DNA of 64,000 nucleotides from Bradyrhizobium sp. (lineage in GTDB: Bacteria; Pseudomonadota; Alphaproteobacteria; Rhizobiales; Xanthobacteraceae), in assembly GCA_028290305.1 (NCBI GenBank), contig JAQGKC010000346.1:1-64000 (forward strand). Reading direction: 5' to 3'. The notes under the pieces are model-generated. The model ran no database searches. It was not told where the DNA came from and saw only the letters and a list, made by a program, of their open reading frames with translations. This document shows positions 32,978 through 42,153 of the stretch, piece after piece. Both the position numbers and the translations under genes were made by a program. Each line of letters opens with the position of its first letter. Position 1 is the first letter of the stretch.

Positions 32978-34291
32978 GTGGAAATTCAGAAGAAGCGATA
33001 TCTTGTCTATATTGGCTTGTTCGTTCTGATGTTCATCAATTACCTGGACAGGGTAAATCTATCGGTTGCGGCAAAGTCAATTTCGGAAAGCTACAACCTC
33101 TCGCCCATCGATATGGGTTATATTTTTTCAGCGTTCCTCTGGACCTATCTGGTTTGTTTGATTCCGATGGGCCTGCTTGCTGATCGCTTTGGCGGTCGTG
33201 CGATCACATACACCACGCTTGGCCTTTGGTCCCTTGCCGGAATTTGGACGGGGGCCGCTACCAGCTATGGCTCTCTGTTTGCTTCCCGCCTGGTGTTAGG
33301 TATCGGGGAGTCCGCAAGTTATCCCGCCGGTGGCAAGATCATCCGTGAATGGGCGCCTCAAGGCGAACGCGGTCTTGCTGCGGCGTTTCTCAACTGCGGC
33401 GCCCATGGAGGCCTGTGCGTTGGCTCGATGGTTGTGGGGGCCCTGATTCTGCAGTTCGGATGGCGGGAATCTTTCTACATCACCGGCGTGTTGGGAGTTG
33501 CGATGGCGATCGCCTGGTTTGCTTTCTATCGTCGCCCGGAACAGGCTTCATGGCTGAGCCGATCGGAACGGGATTTTATTCTCAGTGAGCGGGGCGAGAC
33601 AACGCCGCGCGCCGAAACTGAAATGACGCAGTCAAGCGCCCTGAAGGGACTGCTCAAGAGCCCATCCATGTGGGCCCTGGCGTTGACCCAGGGATGCGCG
33701 GGTTACACGCTCTATCTCTTCATGACGTGGCTGCCGAGCTACCTTGCTGCGACGCGTGGTATGGATGTCCTGAAGACAGGGCTTTTCTCGGCAATTCCGT
33801 ACGGCGCAGCGGCAATTCTTGGACTCGGCCTGGGTTGGTTCAGCGACAGTCTGTTGAATCGATCCGGTGCGTCGAATGCCGAGCGCAGAAAATTGATCGC
33901 AGTGCTGTTGCTGTTGTCGTCGGTGATCCTGGCAACGCCGTTCGTTGAGTCGATCTGGCTGATCGTGGCGCTGATCAGCGTTTCGCTAGCCTGCGTCGCA
34001 ACAGCCATGGCGATGAACATCGCTTTGACGGCCGACCTGTTGACGGATGGTCGCTACAATGGTGTTGCCACCAGCCTTCTTATCATGGGAGGCAATCTAT
34101 TCGGAACGGCCGCGCCCATCGTGACCGGTTACGTCGTGGCCGCAACCGGCGGCTTCTCGGGCGCGTTTCTGATCGCCGGAGTTCTGCTGCTTGGCGGAGC
34201 CGTCGTTATCCTCTCGGGTGCCCGCAATCCCATTCTGCTGGCGCGCGCGCCTGTCCCGCCGACTTCAAGTCGAACCGCCCAAGCCGTCTGA
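32978..34291 (+). CDS. MFS transporter, anion:cation symporter (ACS) family
   Basis: A 437-residue carrier with about twelve hydrophobic segments. The ACS-type first helix is MFINYLDRVNLSVAAKSI, the loop 2-3 motif is GLLADRFGGR, and GIGESASYPAGGKII lies in TM4. ACS members import organic acids (galactonate, hexuronate, phthalate). GTG 32978 is chosen because GGAGGAG lies at 32967-32973; ATG 32954 has no ribosome site. The likely cargo is the acid handled by the neighbouring maleate-isomerase-like enzyme (inference). Confidence 0.85.
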   Translation: MEIQKKRYLVYIGLFVLMFINYLDRVNLSVAAKSISESYNLSPIDMGYIFSAFLWTYLVCLIPMGLLADRFGGRAITYTTLGLWSLAGIWTGAATSYGSLFASRLVLGIGESASYPAGGKIIREWAPQGERGLAAAFLNCGAHGGLCVGSMVVGALILQFGWRESFYITGVLGVAMAIAWFAFYRRPEQASWLSRSERDFILSERGETTPRAETEMTQSSALKGLLKSPSMWALALTQGCAGYTLYLFMTWLPSYLAATRGMDVLKTGLFSAIPYGAAAILGLGLGWFSDSLLNRSGASNAERRKLIAVLLLLSSVILATPFVESIWLIVALISVSLACVATAMAMNIALTADLLTDGRYNGVATSLLIMGGNLFGTAAPIVTGYVVAATGGFSGAFLIAGVLLLGGAVVILSGARNPILLARAPVPPTSSRTAQAV

Positions 34292-34304
34292 CGGAGCCTT
34301 CAAA

Positions 34305-35234
34305 ATGGAAAAGATCGTATTTACCGCGGTATCGCGGAACTATTTCAACATGCCGGTGTGGGTTGCGCAACATCAGCGGATGTTCGCGGATGAAGGGCTG
34401 GACGTTACGATTGAACTCTACGAAGGCGTTGACGAAGTCACCAATCGTCTTCGGGATGGAAGGGCCCAGCTTTCTTACGGCATCACAGAGCATGTGATTC
34501 TTGATAGTGAAGCCGGCGGATTCCTGGAGATCATCGGCGGCAACGTCAACAGGTTGCCGTTCTCCTTCGTCGCGGGCAAGGCGATCCGAACCTTCGACGA
34601 CCTGCGGGGAAAAACCGTAGGAGTATCTTCGCTCGATGCAGGAAGCTCGTCGCTTGTCATGAAGCTGTTGGCGGCGCGGGGGCTTGAATATCCGCGCGAC
34701 TACAAGATGAGAGCCGTCGGGCCGATTTTGACGCGTTGGGAAATGCTGAAGTCCGGCGAGATCGACGCCGGTCTGCAGGGTGCTCCACTGAATTACATCG
34801 CGCTCGATCAGGGATTCCCAAGCCTTTGCGAACCGCGCGATGAAGTGCCTTATTTCCAGTTCACATCGCTAAATGTGGATCAGCGCTGGGCCATGGCCAA
34901 CGAGGCGACGATAAGAAAGTTCATGCGCGCGTTTGTTCGGGCACACCAGTGGTTCTTTGCGAACCGGGACGGCTCGACTTCGGTCGCCATGCACGAGACC
35001 GGAATTACCAGAGAATACGCTTTACGCGCATGGGATGAATATACGACCGATCAAATATTTCTCCGCGATGGAGACGCCAGCACGGCGGCGGTCCAGGCAT
35101 TGATCGAGATCAGTTCTCTGATCAGGGCCGTTCCCAATCGGGTCAAATCGTCGGCTGATGGCTACATCAACCGTAATTACATCCGCGCCGCCCATCAGGA
35201 ATTGTCCGGGCATTCTACGGCCAAGGCATCATAG
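34305..35234 (+). CDS. NMT1/THI5-like substrate-binding-type protein without signal peptide
   Basis: A 309-residue protein with the SsuA/THI5 fold (VAQHQRMFADEGLDVTIELYEG, given as VAQHQRMFADEGL and DVTIELYEG; FDDLRGKTVGVSSLDAG). Initiation at ATG 34305 gives MEKIVFTAVSRNYFNMPVW, with no signal sequence. No permease or ATPase genes adjoin it. It may be a cytoplasmic ligand-binding protein or an enzyme rather than a transporter part. It lies 13 bp after the MFS gene and 2 bp before the racemase-like gene. Confidence 0.7.
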   Translation: MEKIVFTAVSRNYFNMPVWVAQHQRMFADEGLDVTIELYEGVDEVTNRLRDGRAQLSYGITEHVILDSEAGGFLEIIGGNVNRLPFSFVAGKAIRTFDDLRGKTVGVSSLDAGSSSLVMKLLAARGLEYPRDYKMRAVGPILTRWEMLKSGEIDAGLQGAPLNYIALDQGFPSLCEPRDEVPYFQFTSLNVDQRWAMANEATIRKFMRAFVRAHQWFFANRDGSTSVAMHETGITREYALRAWDEYTTDQIFLRDGDASTAAVQALIEISSLIRAVPNRVKSSADGYINRNYIRAAHQELSGHSTAKAS

Positions 35235-35236
35235 TC

Positions 35237-35995
35237 ATGGCGCCGCTTTCCCACCCGGCAATCGATTATGGCGACCATCTGCGCGCAGGTGTGCTGATTC
35301 CGTCGGGTAACTCCGTTGCGGAGCCGGAACTGAGGGCGATGCTGCCTTTCGGTTCGTCGATGTTGGTGACACGCCTCCCATTGCTCGGAAGCTCCAGGAC
35401 TGAACTCATCGGCATGATGGATCATCTTGAGGCCGCTTCGAAGCTTTTGGCCGATGCCAAAGTGGACGTCATCGTATTTCACTGCACGGCGGTTTCGACA
35501 TTTGCGCCCGATCTGGCCCAGGGGATTCGGGAGAGGATCGAGAACGCTACAGGCATAAGGTCATTTACAACCGCTGACGCAATCCTGAATGCCCTGATGC
35601 AATTGGGCGCGAAGCGGGTATCTTTACTGACGCCCTATATCGATGAGGTGCATGCTCGCGAAATTTCCTTTCTCGAAGCAAACGGCCTTATTGTTGAAGG
35701 CGGCGCCAATCTTGGAATCAACACCAATACCGAGATGGCTTCATTGCAACCGGAAGCCATTCTCGACTGGGCTCAAGAAAATAGCCGTAACTCCGCGGAC
35801 ACCTGTTTTCTCAGTTGTACAGCCATCAAGTCGGCAGCAATCATTGAGCGGTTGGAGCGGGTTCTGGATATGCCCGTGATCACCAGCAATCAAAGCATGG
35901 TTTGGCATCTGATCCGATCAAGTAATATCTCCGGCGGCATCAAGGGTTTTGGAAGACTGTTCGAAAGCAACGAAGCCGATACGATGTGTGCGTAG
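35237..35995 (+). CDS. Maleate isomerase / arylmalonate decarboxylase-like (Asp/Glu racemase superfamily)
   Basis: A 252-residue protein with the two active-site cysteine motifs of the superfamily: FHCTAVS near residue 78 and LSCTAIK near residue 195. It also has GVLIPSGNSVAEPEL at the N-terminus. Two Cys with this spacing fit maleate cis-trans isomerase; single-Cys members are arylmalonate decarboxylases. It probably acts on a dicarboxylate delivered by the co-transcribed MFS carrier. Confidence 0.78.
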   Translation: MAPLSHPAIDYGDHLRAGVLIPSGNSVAEPELRAMLPFGSSMLVTRLPLLGSSRTELIGMMDHLEAASKLLADAKVDVIVFHCTAVSTFAPDLAQGIRERIENATGIRSFTTADAILNALMQLGAKRVSLLTPYIDEVHAREISFLEANGLIVEGGANLGINTNTEMASLQPEAILDWAQENSRNSADTCFLSCTAIKSAAIIERLERVLDMPVITSNQSMVWHLIRSSNISGGIKGFGRLFESNEADTMCA

Positions 35996-36517
35996 GCGTA
36001 TCGCCCGTTCGTTGCTAGTCCGCAAATTGCCGGAAAGCGGACCTTGCCGTCGCTAAGCACTTAATTTCCCCTGCGATCGACGCTATCGAAAACGTCGGAA
36101 AAACCGTCGCGAAAAATCTTTTACGACGGGTGCTCTGAATTGTGCTCGCTGTTGAAGTGCCCCGACATCTATCAACCGCAGCAATAGCGGCCCCGCGTGC
36201 GAACATGCGGAAAGCCCAATAGCCAAATTTACTAAACAAACTAAACAAAGTCGGCTCCTGCGCTGCGTTTGCTTCCGGCTAAGCGTCGATTTGCCGACGG
36301 TTGCACTGCAACAACAACTTTGATTTTTGAAAAGAAGCCGATGGCCTCCATTGACTCGAAATATGTTTAGTGAAAATCTATCGCTTAACAAGAATACTAA
36401 ACATATTCCCGCAAGCCTCGGTGATGGCGGGATTGGGTCTGCGTGCATGATCGCCGAACGGCGAGGTGTGATTGGCAGCACAAGCAGGCAATCGCCTGCG
36501 ACAACAGGGAGGTTGTG
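35996..36517. promoter_or_regulatory. Upstream region of ABC/Dha operon with four ACTAAACA repeats
   Basis: No convincing gene is seen in this 522-bp AT-richer stretch. ACTAAACA occurs as direct copies at 36231-36238 and 36240-36247. At 36361-36371 ATATGTTTAGT faces ACTAAACATAT at 36396-36406, an 11-bp inverted repeat with a 24-bp spacer. This looks like a multi-site operator with DNA looping. The regulator is not identified; the HTH-like protein later in the operon or a DeoR/GntR protein elsewhere are candidates. Confidence 0.55.
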
Positions 36518-37843
36518 ATGATCCAAATGATGCGTGCATTGGGGGCGACCGCGTTCGTTGTCGCCTCGTGTCTCGGCAGTCAGGCGGTTGCTCAGACAAA
36601 ACAATTGACGTTGTGCTGGGCGGCATGGGATCCGGCCAACGCTTTGGTGGAGCTTTCGAAAGACTTCACCTCGAAAACCGGAATTCAAATGAAATACGAG
36701 TTCGTCCCGTGGACGAGCTACGCCGACCGGTTCCTCAACGAACTGAATTCAAAGGGAAAGCTTTGCGACGTCATTATCGGTGACAGCCAATGGATCGGTG
36801 GGGCGGCCGAAAATGGCCACTACGTCAAACTCAACGATTTCTTCGCCAAAGAAGGAATCTCGATGGACGATTTCATGCCGGCGACGGTGGTAGGCTATTC
36901 CGAATGGCCCAAGAACAGTCCGAACTATTGGGCGCTACCGGCCATGGGCGACGCGATCGGCTGGACCTATCGCAAGGACTGGTTCGCCCGGCCGGAAATT
37001 CAAGCGGAATTCAAGAAGAAATATGGCCGCGACCTCAGCCCTCCGCAAACCTGGGATGAACTCAAGCAGATCGCCGAGTTCTTTCAAGGAAGGGAGATCG
37101 ACGGCAAGAAGGTCTACGGAGCTTACATTTACACCGAGCGCGGCTCCGAAGGCATCACGATGGGCGTGACAAACGCGCTCTACGACTGGGGCTTCCAGTA
37201 TGATGATCCGAAGCATCCCTATCAGATGGAGGGCTTTGTCAACTCGCCCGACGCGGTGAAGGGGTTGGAATTCTACAAGTCGCTTTACAAGTGCTGCACC
37301 GCGCCCGGCATGAGCAATGCCTACATGCAGGAGGGTCTGGATGCCTTCAAGTCCGGACAGGTCGCGATGCAGATGAACTTCTTCGCGTTCTTTCCAGGCC
37401 TCTACAAGGATCCCAATGTAGGCGGCGACAAGATCGGCTTCTTCGTCAATCCGAAGGAGAAGCTTCATTTTACACAGCTCGGAGGGCAGGGGATCTCGGT
37501 TGTCTCCTACTCGGAGCACAGGGACGACGCGCTCGCCTACATCAAATGGTTCGCGCAGCCCGATGTTCAGAAAAAATGGTGGGCGCTTGGTGGCTATTCC
37601 TGCCACAAGGCGGTGCTCAATGATCCGAGTTTTCCAAAGAGTGCGCCCTTTGCCGCCGACTTCCTGAAGTCGATGGATATCGTGAAAGACTTCTGGGCGG
37701 AGCCCTCCTATGCGGAACTCCTGCTCGACATGCAGAAACGCGTCCATGACTACGTCGTGGCCGATAAGGGAACGGCGCAGGAAGCGCTCGATCTTTTGGT
37801 CAAGGATTGGCAAAAGGTGTTCAAGGAAGAGGGCAAGATTTAG
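36518..37843 (+). CDS. ABC transporter extracellular solute-binding protein, family 1
   Basis: A 441-residue periplasmic binding protein with a Sec signal (MRALGATAFVVASCLGSQAVAQ). It has the cluster B architecture of sugar/polyol-binding proteins (CWAAWDPANALVELSKDF, CDVIIGDSQWIGGAAENG). The start ATG 36518 has AGGGAGG at 36506-36512. It is the first gene of the importer operon; ligands of related proteins are polyols, glycerol derivatives or sugars. The downstream dihydroxyacetone kinase genes suggest a C3-yielding substrate. Confidence 0.87.
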   Translation: MIQMMRALGATAFVVASCLGSQAVAQTKQLTLCWAAWDPANALVELSKDFTSKTGIQMKYEFVPWTSYADRFLNELNSKGKLCDVIIGDSQWIGGAAENGHYVKLNDFFAKEGISMDDFMPATVVGYSEWPKNSPNYWALPAMGDAIGWTYRKDWFARPEIQAEFKKKYGRDLSPPQTWDELKQIAEFFQGREIDGKKVYGAYIYTERGSEGITMGVTNALYDWGFQYDDPKHPYQMEGFVNSPDAVKGLEFYKSLYKCCTAPGMSNAYMQEGLDAFKSGQVAMQMNFFAFFPGLYKDPNVGGDKIGFFVNPKEKLHFTQLGGQGISVVSYSEHRDDALAYIKWFAQPDVQKKWWALGGYSCHKAVLNDPSFPKSAPFAADFLKSMDIVKDFWAEPSYAELLLDMQKRVHDYVVADKGTAQEALDLLVKDWQKVFKEEGKI

Positions 37844-37925
37844 CTTGATGTGCTGCAGGTCTCCCGGCCTCGGGTCGGGAGACCATCTCCTTAGCGTGTC
37901 CAGATCCGTGAACGACAGGACTAAC

Positions 37926-38870
37926 ATGAGCACTCTCGCCGATCGGGCCGTTGCCCGAACGCCACGCCGAATGGCATCGCGATTTGGTGGCATGTCCGAC
38001 AGAGCCATCGCCTGGCTGTTCATTACACCGTCAGTGCTACTGCTGCTGGCGATCAACATCTTCCCACTGCTGTGGACGATCCAGCTCTCGTTTACCAACT
38101 ATCGGGCCAATCGTCCGAATGCGCCGATCCGGTACGTCGGTCTCGACAACTACCGCGATATACTCACTGACCCTGATGTGTGGCACGCCATGCAGGCCAC
38201 CGCTCATTTTGTGCTGTGGTCGATCGCGCTCGAGTTGGTACTCGGATTTGGCCTGGCGCTCCTGATCAACCGTCGCTTCCGCGGTCACAGTTTCTGGACC
38301 ACGATCATTCTGCTGCCGATGATGCTGTCGCCTGCGGTCGTTGGCAACTTTTGGACCTTTCTGCTGCAGCCGCAGATCGGGCTGTTCAATAACGCGATCG
38401 CATTTCTTACCGGAATAGACCCGAGTTCGTTTCAGATGATCGGCGACGTCCGGCTGGCCCCCTGGTCGATCATTCTGGTCGATACATGGATGTGGACACC
38501 CTATGTGATGCTAATCTGTCTCGCGGGATTGCGTTCGATACCCGATTATATTTACGAGGCCGCGGAAGTTGATCGCGCATCCTCCTGGCGGCAGTTCTGG
38601 TCGATCACCGTCCCGATGGTAATGCCGTTCCTGATGCTTGCCATTCTTTTTCGGGCGATCGAAAACTTCAAGATGTTTGACATGGTGAATCTGCTCACCT
38701 CGGGCGGTCCGGGATCGACCACGGAGGTTGCGTCGATCACGCTGAAGCGCGAGGCATTCGAGAAATGGCGCACCGGCTATTCGTCGGCCCTGGCCATCAT
38801 TCTTTTCGTGACCGTCTTTGGCGCCGCCAATATCTATGTGAAGGCCCTCAACCGGGTGAAGCAGCGATGA
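37926..38870 (+). CDS. Carbohydrate ABC transporter permease (UgpA/MalF-like)
   Basis: A 314-residue inner-membrane protein with six predicted membrane segments, starting after a polar N-terminal tail (ITPSVLLLLAINIFPLLWTI). The EAA loop is EAAEVDRASSWRQFWSITVP. The ATG at 37926 follows AGGA. An 82-bp gap separates it from the binding-protein gene; its stop overlaps the next start by ATGA. Confidence 0.87.
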   Translation: MSTLADRAVARTPRRMASRFGGMSDRAIAWLFITPSVLLLLAINIFPLLWTIQLSFTNYRANRPNAPIRYVGLDNYRDILTDPDVWHAMQATAHFVLWSIALELVLGFGLALLINRRFRGHSFWTTIILLPMMLSPAVVGNFWTFLLQPQIGLFNNAIAFLTGIDPSSFQMIGDVRLAPWSIILVDTWMWTPYVMLICLAGLRSIPDYIYEAAEVDRASSWRQFWSITVPMVMPFLMLAILFRAIENFKMFDMVNLLTSGGPGSTTEVASITLKREAFEKWRTGYSSALAIILFVTVFGAANIYVKALNRVKQR

Positions 38871-39820
38871 GAACGCCCGTCACCGCCCATTCCGTGGCCG
38901 AGCCGTCGTCATTGTCGAAGATGATTGCCTCATTCATCGTCGCGGTCTACGCGATCGTGGCTATCCTGCCCTTGTTGTGGATATTCCTTACGGGCTTCAA
39001 GACCCCGCCGGATTCGATTTCCTATCCCCCCAAAATACTGTTCGAGCCTTCGGTCGAAGGCTATGTGAACCTTTTTACAACGCGCTCGCGGCAGACGCCC
39101 GAATTCCTGGCCAGTTTGCCCCCGCCGCAGACCTGGTATGAGCGTCTGGTGCGCTCTCGCAACATGGTGATCGGCGGGCCCTCAAAGGTGGTGCCGCGCT
39201 TTGTGAACTCGATGGTTATCGGCTTTGGCTCGACCTTTTTGGCCGTGTGCTTCGGCACGATTGCCGCCTATGCATTTTCGCGATTTCGGGTGCCGCTGGC
39301 CGATGATCTGTTGTTCTTCATCCTGTCAACACGGATGATGCCGCCGATTGCGGTCGCGATCCCGATCTATCTGATGTTCCGGTACCTCGGGCTCACCGAC
39401 ACCAAGCTCGGGATGATCCTGTTGTATACCGCCGTTAATGTCTCTCTGGCGGTGTGGTTGCTGAAGGGATTCATGGATGAAATCCCACGCGAGTACGAAG
39501 AAGCCGCGATGGTCGACGGCTACACGCGCCTTCAGGCCTTCTTCAAGGTGGTTCTTCCGCAGGCAACGACCGGTATCGCGGCAACCGCGATTTTCTGTTT
39601 GATCTTTGCCTGGAACGAATATGCCTTCGCGGTTCTGCTGACCAGCGGCGACGCGCAGACGATGCCGCCTTTCATTCCGTTCATCATCGGAGAGGGCGGC
39701 CAGGACTGGCCCGCGGTCGCGGCCGCGACGACGCTGTTTTTCGTTCCGATCCTGTGCTTCACCATCTTGCTGCGTCGTCATCTGTTGCGCGGCATCACCT
39801 TTGGGGCGGTGCGCAAATGA
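38867..39820 (+). CDS. Carbohydrate ABC transporter permease (UgpE/MalG-like)
   Basis: A 317-residue partner permease. The first span is FIVAVYAIVAILPLLWIFLTGFK, and the EAA motif is EEAAMVDGYTRLQAFFKVVLP. The large first periplasmic loop includes an insertion of about 40 residues (SRQTPEFLASLPPPQTWYER). It overlaps the first permease by ATGA and the small membrane gene by ATGA. Confidence 0.87.
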   Translation: MRTPVTAHSVAEPSSLSKMIASFIVAVYAIVAILPLLWIFLTGFKTPPDSISYPPKILFEPSVEGYVNLFTTRSRQTPEFLASLPPPQTWYERLVRSRNMVIGGPSKVVPRFVNSMVIGFGSTFLAVCFGTIAAYAFSRFRVPLADDLLFFILSTRMMPPIAVAIPIYLMFRYLGLTDTKLGMILLYTAVNVSLAVWLLKGFMDEIPREYEEAAMVDGYTRLQAFFKVVLPQATTGIAATAIFCLIFAWNEYAFAVLLTSGDAQTMPPFIPFIIGEGGQDWPAVAAATTLFFVPILCFTILLRRHLLRGITFGAVRK

Positions 39821-40020
39821 CCAAAGGGATTGATCGTTACGCATCAAGATGGCCGCTCTGGCTGCGTCGTGGCTCCTGTGAATCTGTTGCGATGGCGCTG
39901 ATCGGCCTCGGAGTTCTGATGCTCATGCAGCCGCTTTCCTTGAATCTGTATAGCTATTCCTTCGTCACGATCCTGGCCGGAACACTGGGGTTTGTGATCG
40001 TCAGTCATTTTCCGGACTAA
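39817..40020 (+). CDS. Small two-span membrane protein within the ABC operon
   Basis: A 67-residue protein: a basic N-terminus (RYASRWPLWLRRG) followed by two hydrophobic segments (VAMALIGLGVLMLMQPLSL and YSFVTILAGTLGFVIVSHF). The ATG overlaps the permease stop and the ATPase follows after 5 bp, so it is almost certainly translated. Rhizobial glycerol importers also encode a small membrane protein, though I cannot say it is homologous. It may be an accessory to the permease pair. Confidence 0.7.
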   Translation: MTKGIDRYASRWPLWLRRGSCESVAMALIGLGVLMLMQPLSLNLYSYSFVTILAGTLGFVIVSHFPD

Positions 40021-40025
40021 CCGCC

Positions 40026-41123
40026 ATGGCAGAGATCAAGGTCGAAACCGTAGCTAAGACATTCGGAACGTTTGCCGCCGTCAAAGGCGTGAACTTCACG
40101 GTGGATCACGGCTCGTTCTTCGTCATTCTGGGCCCGTCAGGCTGCGGCAAGACAACAACGTTGCGTATGATCGCGGGCCTCGAACTGCCGACCTCCGGTC
40201 GTATCCTGCTTGATGGAGAGGACGTTACCGCGCTGCCCGCTTCGGCACGGGACATTGCATTTGTGTTTCAGCTATTTGCGCTCTACCCGCACATGAACGT
40301 GCGCCAGAACATTGGCTTTCCGCTGCGATGTCAGAACTACCCGCGCGCCGAGATCAGACAAAGCGTCGAGGAAACCGCAAGATTGCTGAGAATCGATCAT
40401 CTCCTGGAGCGTCGGGTCGGCGGCCTCTCCGGCGGTGACCGGCAGCGCGTCGCCTTGGGGCGCGCCATCGTGCGCCGACCCAAGGCCTTTCTCATGGACG
40501 AGCCCTTGGGCGCGCTCGATTCGGAGTTTCGCAGGTTGATGTGCGGCGAATTGCGCGAGCTGCACGACCGCATCGATGCGACCACCGTCTACATCACCCA
40601 CGACCAGCTCGAGGCCATGGCGATGGCAGACCGCATCGCCATTATGAATCAGGGGCGTGTCGAGCAAATCGGCACGCCTCAAGAGATCTATGATCGCCCC
40701 AGTACAATGTTCGTCGCCGACTTCATTGGCGCGCCGCCAATGAGCTTTCTCGGCGTCCAAACTTCACTGCAGCGAGGCGATCGCAGTATCAATGTCGACG
40801 GCGTCCCCGTCGAAATGCCGGAGCTGTTCGAGGATCGTGCTGAGGGAAAGTTCGCGCTTGGTGTGCGGCCCGAGAATGTGTCGTTCGCCGATGCCTCGCT
40901 GCTGCGAGGCCGCGTGATCGGTGCTGAATATCTTGGTACGACGCAAATCGTGACGGTGACAACTGCCAACGGCCAGGTAAAGGCGCGACTGCCGTCAGGC
41001 AAAGCAGTCCAGGTCGGCGAATCGGTGGGGCTCGCGTTGCGGCCGGACAGGCTCTCCTTGTTCGACGCCATGAGCGGACGGGCGCTGCATTCATCGCTTT
41101 ATGGAGGAGGATACCGTGGCTGA
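40026..41123 (+). CDS. ABC transporter ATP-binding protein (UgpC/MalK-like), first copy
   Basis: A 365-residue ATPase. Walker A is GPSGCGKTT, Q loop FVFQLFALYPHM, Walker B FLMDEPLGALD, with H-loop ITHDQ. The signature reads LSGGDRQRVALGRA, with Asp where Gln/Glu is usual. The C-terminal regulatory domain (TOBE-type) carries GVRPENVSF and ALRPDRLSLF. It probably forms a heterodimer with the ATPase encoded next. Confidence 0.9.
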   Translation: MAEIKVETVAKTFGTFAAVKGVNFTVDHGSFFVILGPSGCGKTTTLRMIAGLELPTSGRILLDGEDVTALPASARDIAFVFQLFALYPHMNVRQNIGFPLRCQNYPRAEIRQSVEETARLLRIDHLLERRVGGLSGGDRQRVALGRAIVRRPKAFLMDEPLGALDSEFRRLMCGELRELHDRIDATTVYITHDQLEAMAMADRIAIMNQGRVEQIGTPQEIYDRPSTMFVADFIGAPPMSFLGVQTSLQRGDRSINVDGVPVEMPELFEDRAEGKFALGVRPENVSFADASLLRGRVIGAEYLGTTQIVTVTTANGQVKARLPSGKAVQVGESVGLALRPDRLSLFDAMSGRALHSSLYGGGYRG

Positions 41124-42153
41124 TGTCGCGCTCGTAGAGGTCAGCAAGAGCTACGGCACGGTCGAGGCGGTTCGTGGCCTTTCGCTCTCTATTGCGGACG
41201 GCGAGTTTGTCGTGTTGCTTGGCCCGACGGGGGCGGGAAAGACCACGACGCTGCGTTTGATCGCCGGCCTGGAGCGGCCCGATCGAGGCAACGTGGTGAT
41301 CCAGGGGCGCGTTGTAACGGACGAAGTGCCGGCCGAACGCGACGTCGCGTTCGTGTTTCAACAATATTCGCTTTATCCTCATCTAACGGTCTACGACAAT
41401 TTGGCCTTTCCACTGCGCTCTCCGGCGCGGCGCATGAATGAAAAAGCGGTTCGCCGCCGGGTCCAGCAGGTGTCGGAACTGCTGCATATCGAGCAGAAGC
41501 TTGGTAATCGAGCTACCGCTCTTTCCGGCGGCGAAATGCAGCGGGTCGCCATCGGCCGAGCACTGGTCCGCGAGCCCGCAGTCTATCTAATGGACGAGCC
41601 GCTCTCGTCGCTGGATGCCAAGCTTCGTGCAGAATTGCGCCTTGAACTCAAACGCATCCAGCGCGAGTTGGGAACGACGATCCTCTACGTGACGCACGAC
41701 CAGATTGAGGCGATGACGATGGCGGATCGGATCGGCGTGATGAACGAGGGGGCTCTCATTCAACTCGGCACACCACGGGAGATTTATGAGCGGCCCAGCA
41801 GTGCCTATGTGGCAAGCCGGCTTGGCAGCCCGGCCATCAATCTCATTCCCGCCGAGCTTCTGGGCTGCGATGCGGTGCCGCCGCTGGTGCGAACCGTGGG
41901 TTTGCGGACTGAGCATATCAGAATCTCTTCAGCGGATCGTCCGGGACCACTCGCACAGGTCCATTGGGTGGAGCATCTCGGCGATCAGAACCACGTTCAT
42001 CTCAAGTTCGCTACCCATTCGCTCGTGACGCTGGCGGACCCTGTCCAGCAGCTCAAAGCGGGGGATCAGGTCTCACTCGCGTTTGCTGAACCTCTTTATT
42101 TTGATCAGGCCGGTAACCGGGTCGATACCGACGGATTCCGGGGGCGTGCATGA
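41116..42153 (+). CDS. ABC transporter ATP-binding protein (UgpC/MalK-like), second copy
   Basis: A 345-residue ATPase with Walker A GPTGAGKTT, Q loop VFQQYSLYPHL, signature LSGGEMQRVAIGRAL, Walker B YLMDEPLSSLD, and H-loop YVTHDQ. I prefer the GTG at 41116, since GGAGGAGG lies six bases upstream; it overlaps the first ATPase by 8 bp. The C-terminal domain (VGLRTEHIRIS) is shorter than in the first copy. Two different ATPases in one importer resemble GlpS/GlpT of rhizobial glycerol uptake. Confidence 0.88.
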   Translation: MADVALVEVSKSYGTVEAVRGLSLSIADGEFVVLLGPTGAGKTTTLRLIAGLERPDRGNVVIQGRVVTDEVPAERDVAFVFQQYSLYPHLTVYDNLAFPLRSPARRMNEKAVRRRVQQVSELLHIEQKLGNRATALSGGEMQRVAIGRALVREPAVYLMDEPLSSLDAKLRAELRLELKRIQRELGTTILYVTHDQIEAMTMADRIGVMNEGALIQLGTPREIYERPSSAYVASRLGSPAINLIPAELLGCDAVPPLVRTVGLRTEHIRISSADRPGPLAQVHWVEHLGDQNHVHLKFATHSLVTLADPVQQLKAGDQVSLAFAEPLYFDQAGNRVDTDGFRGRA

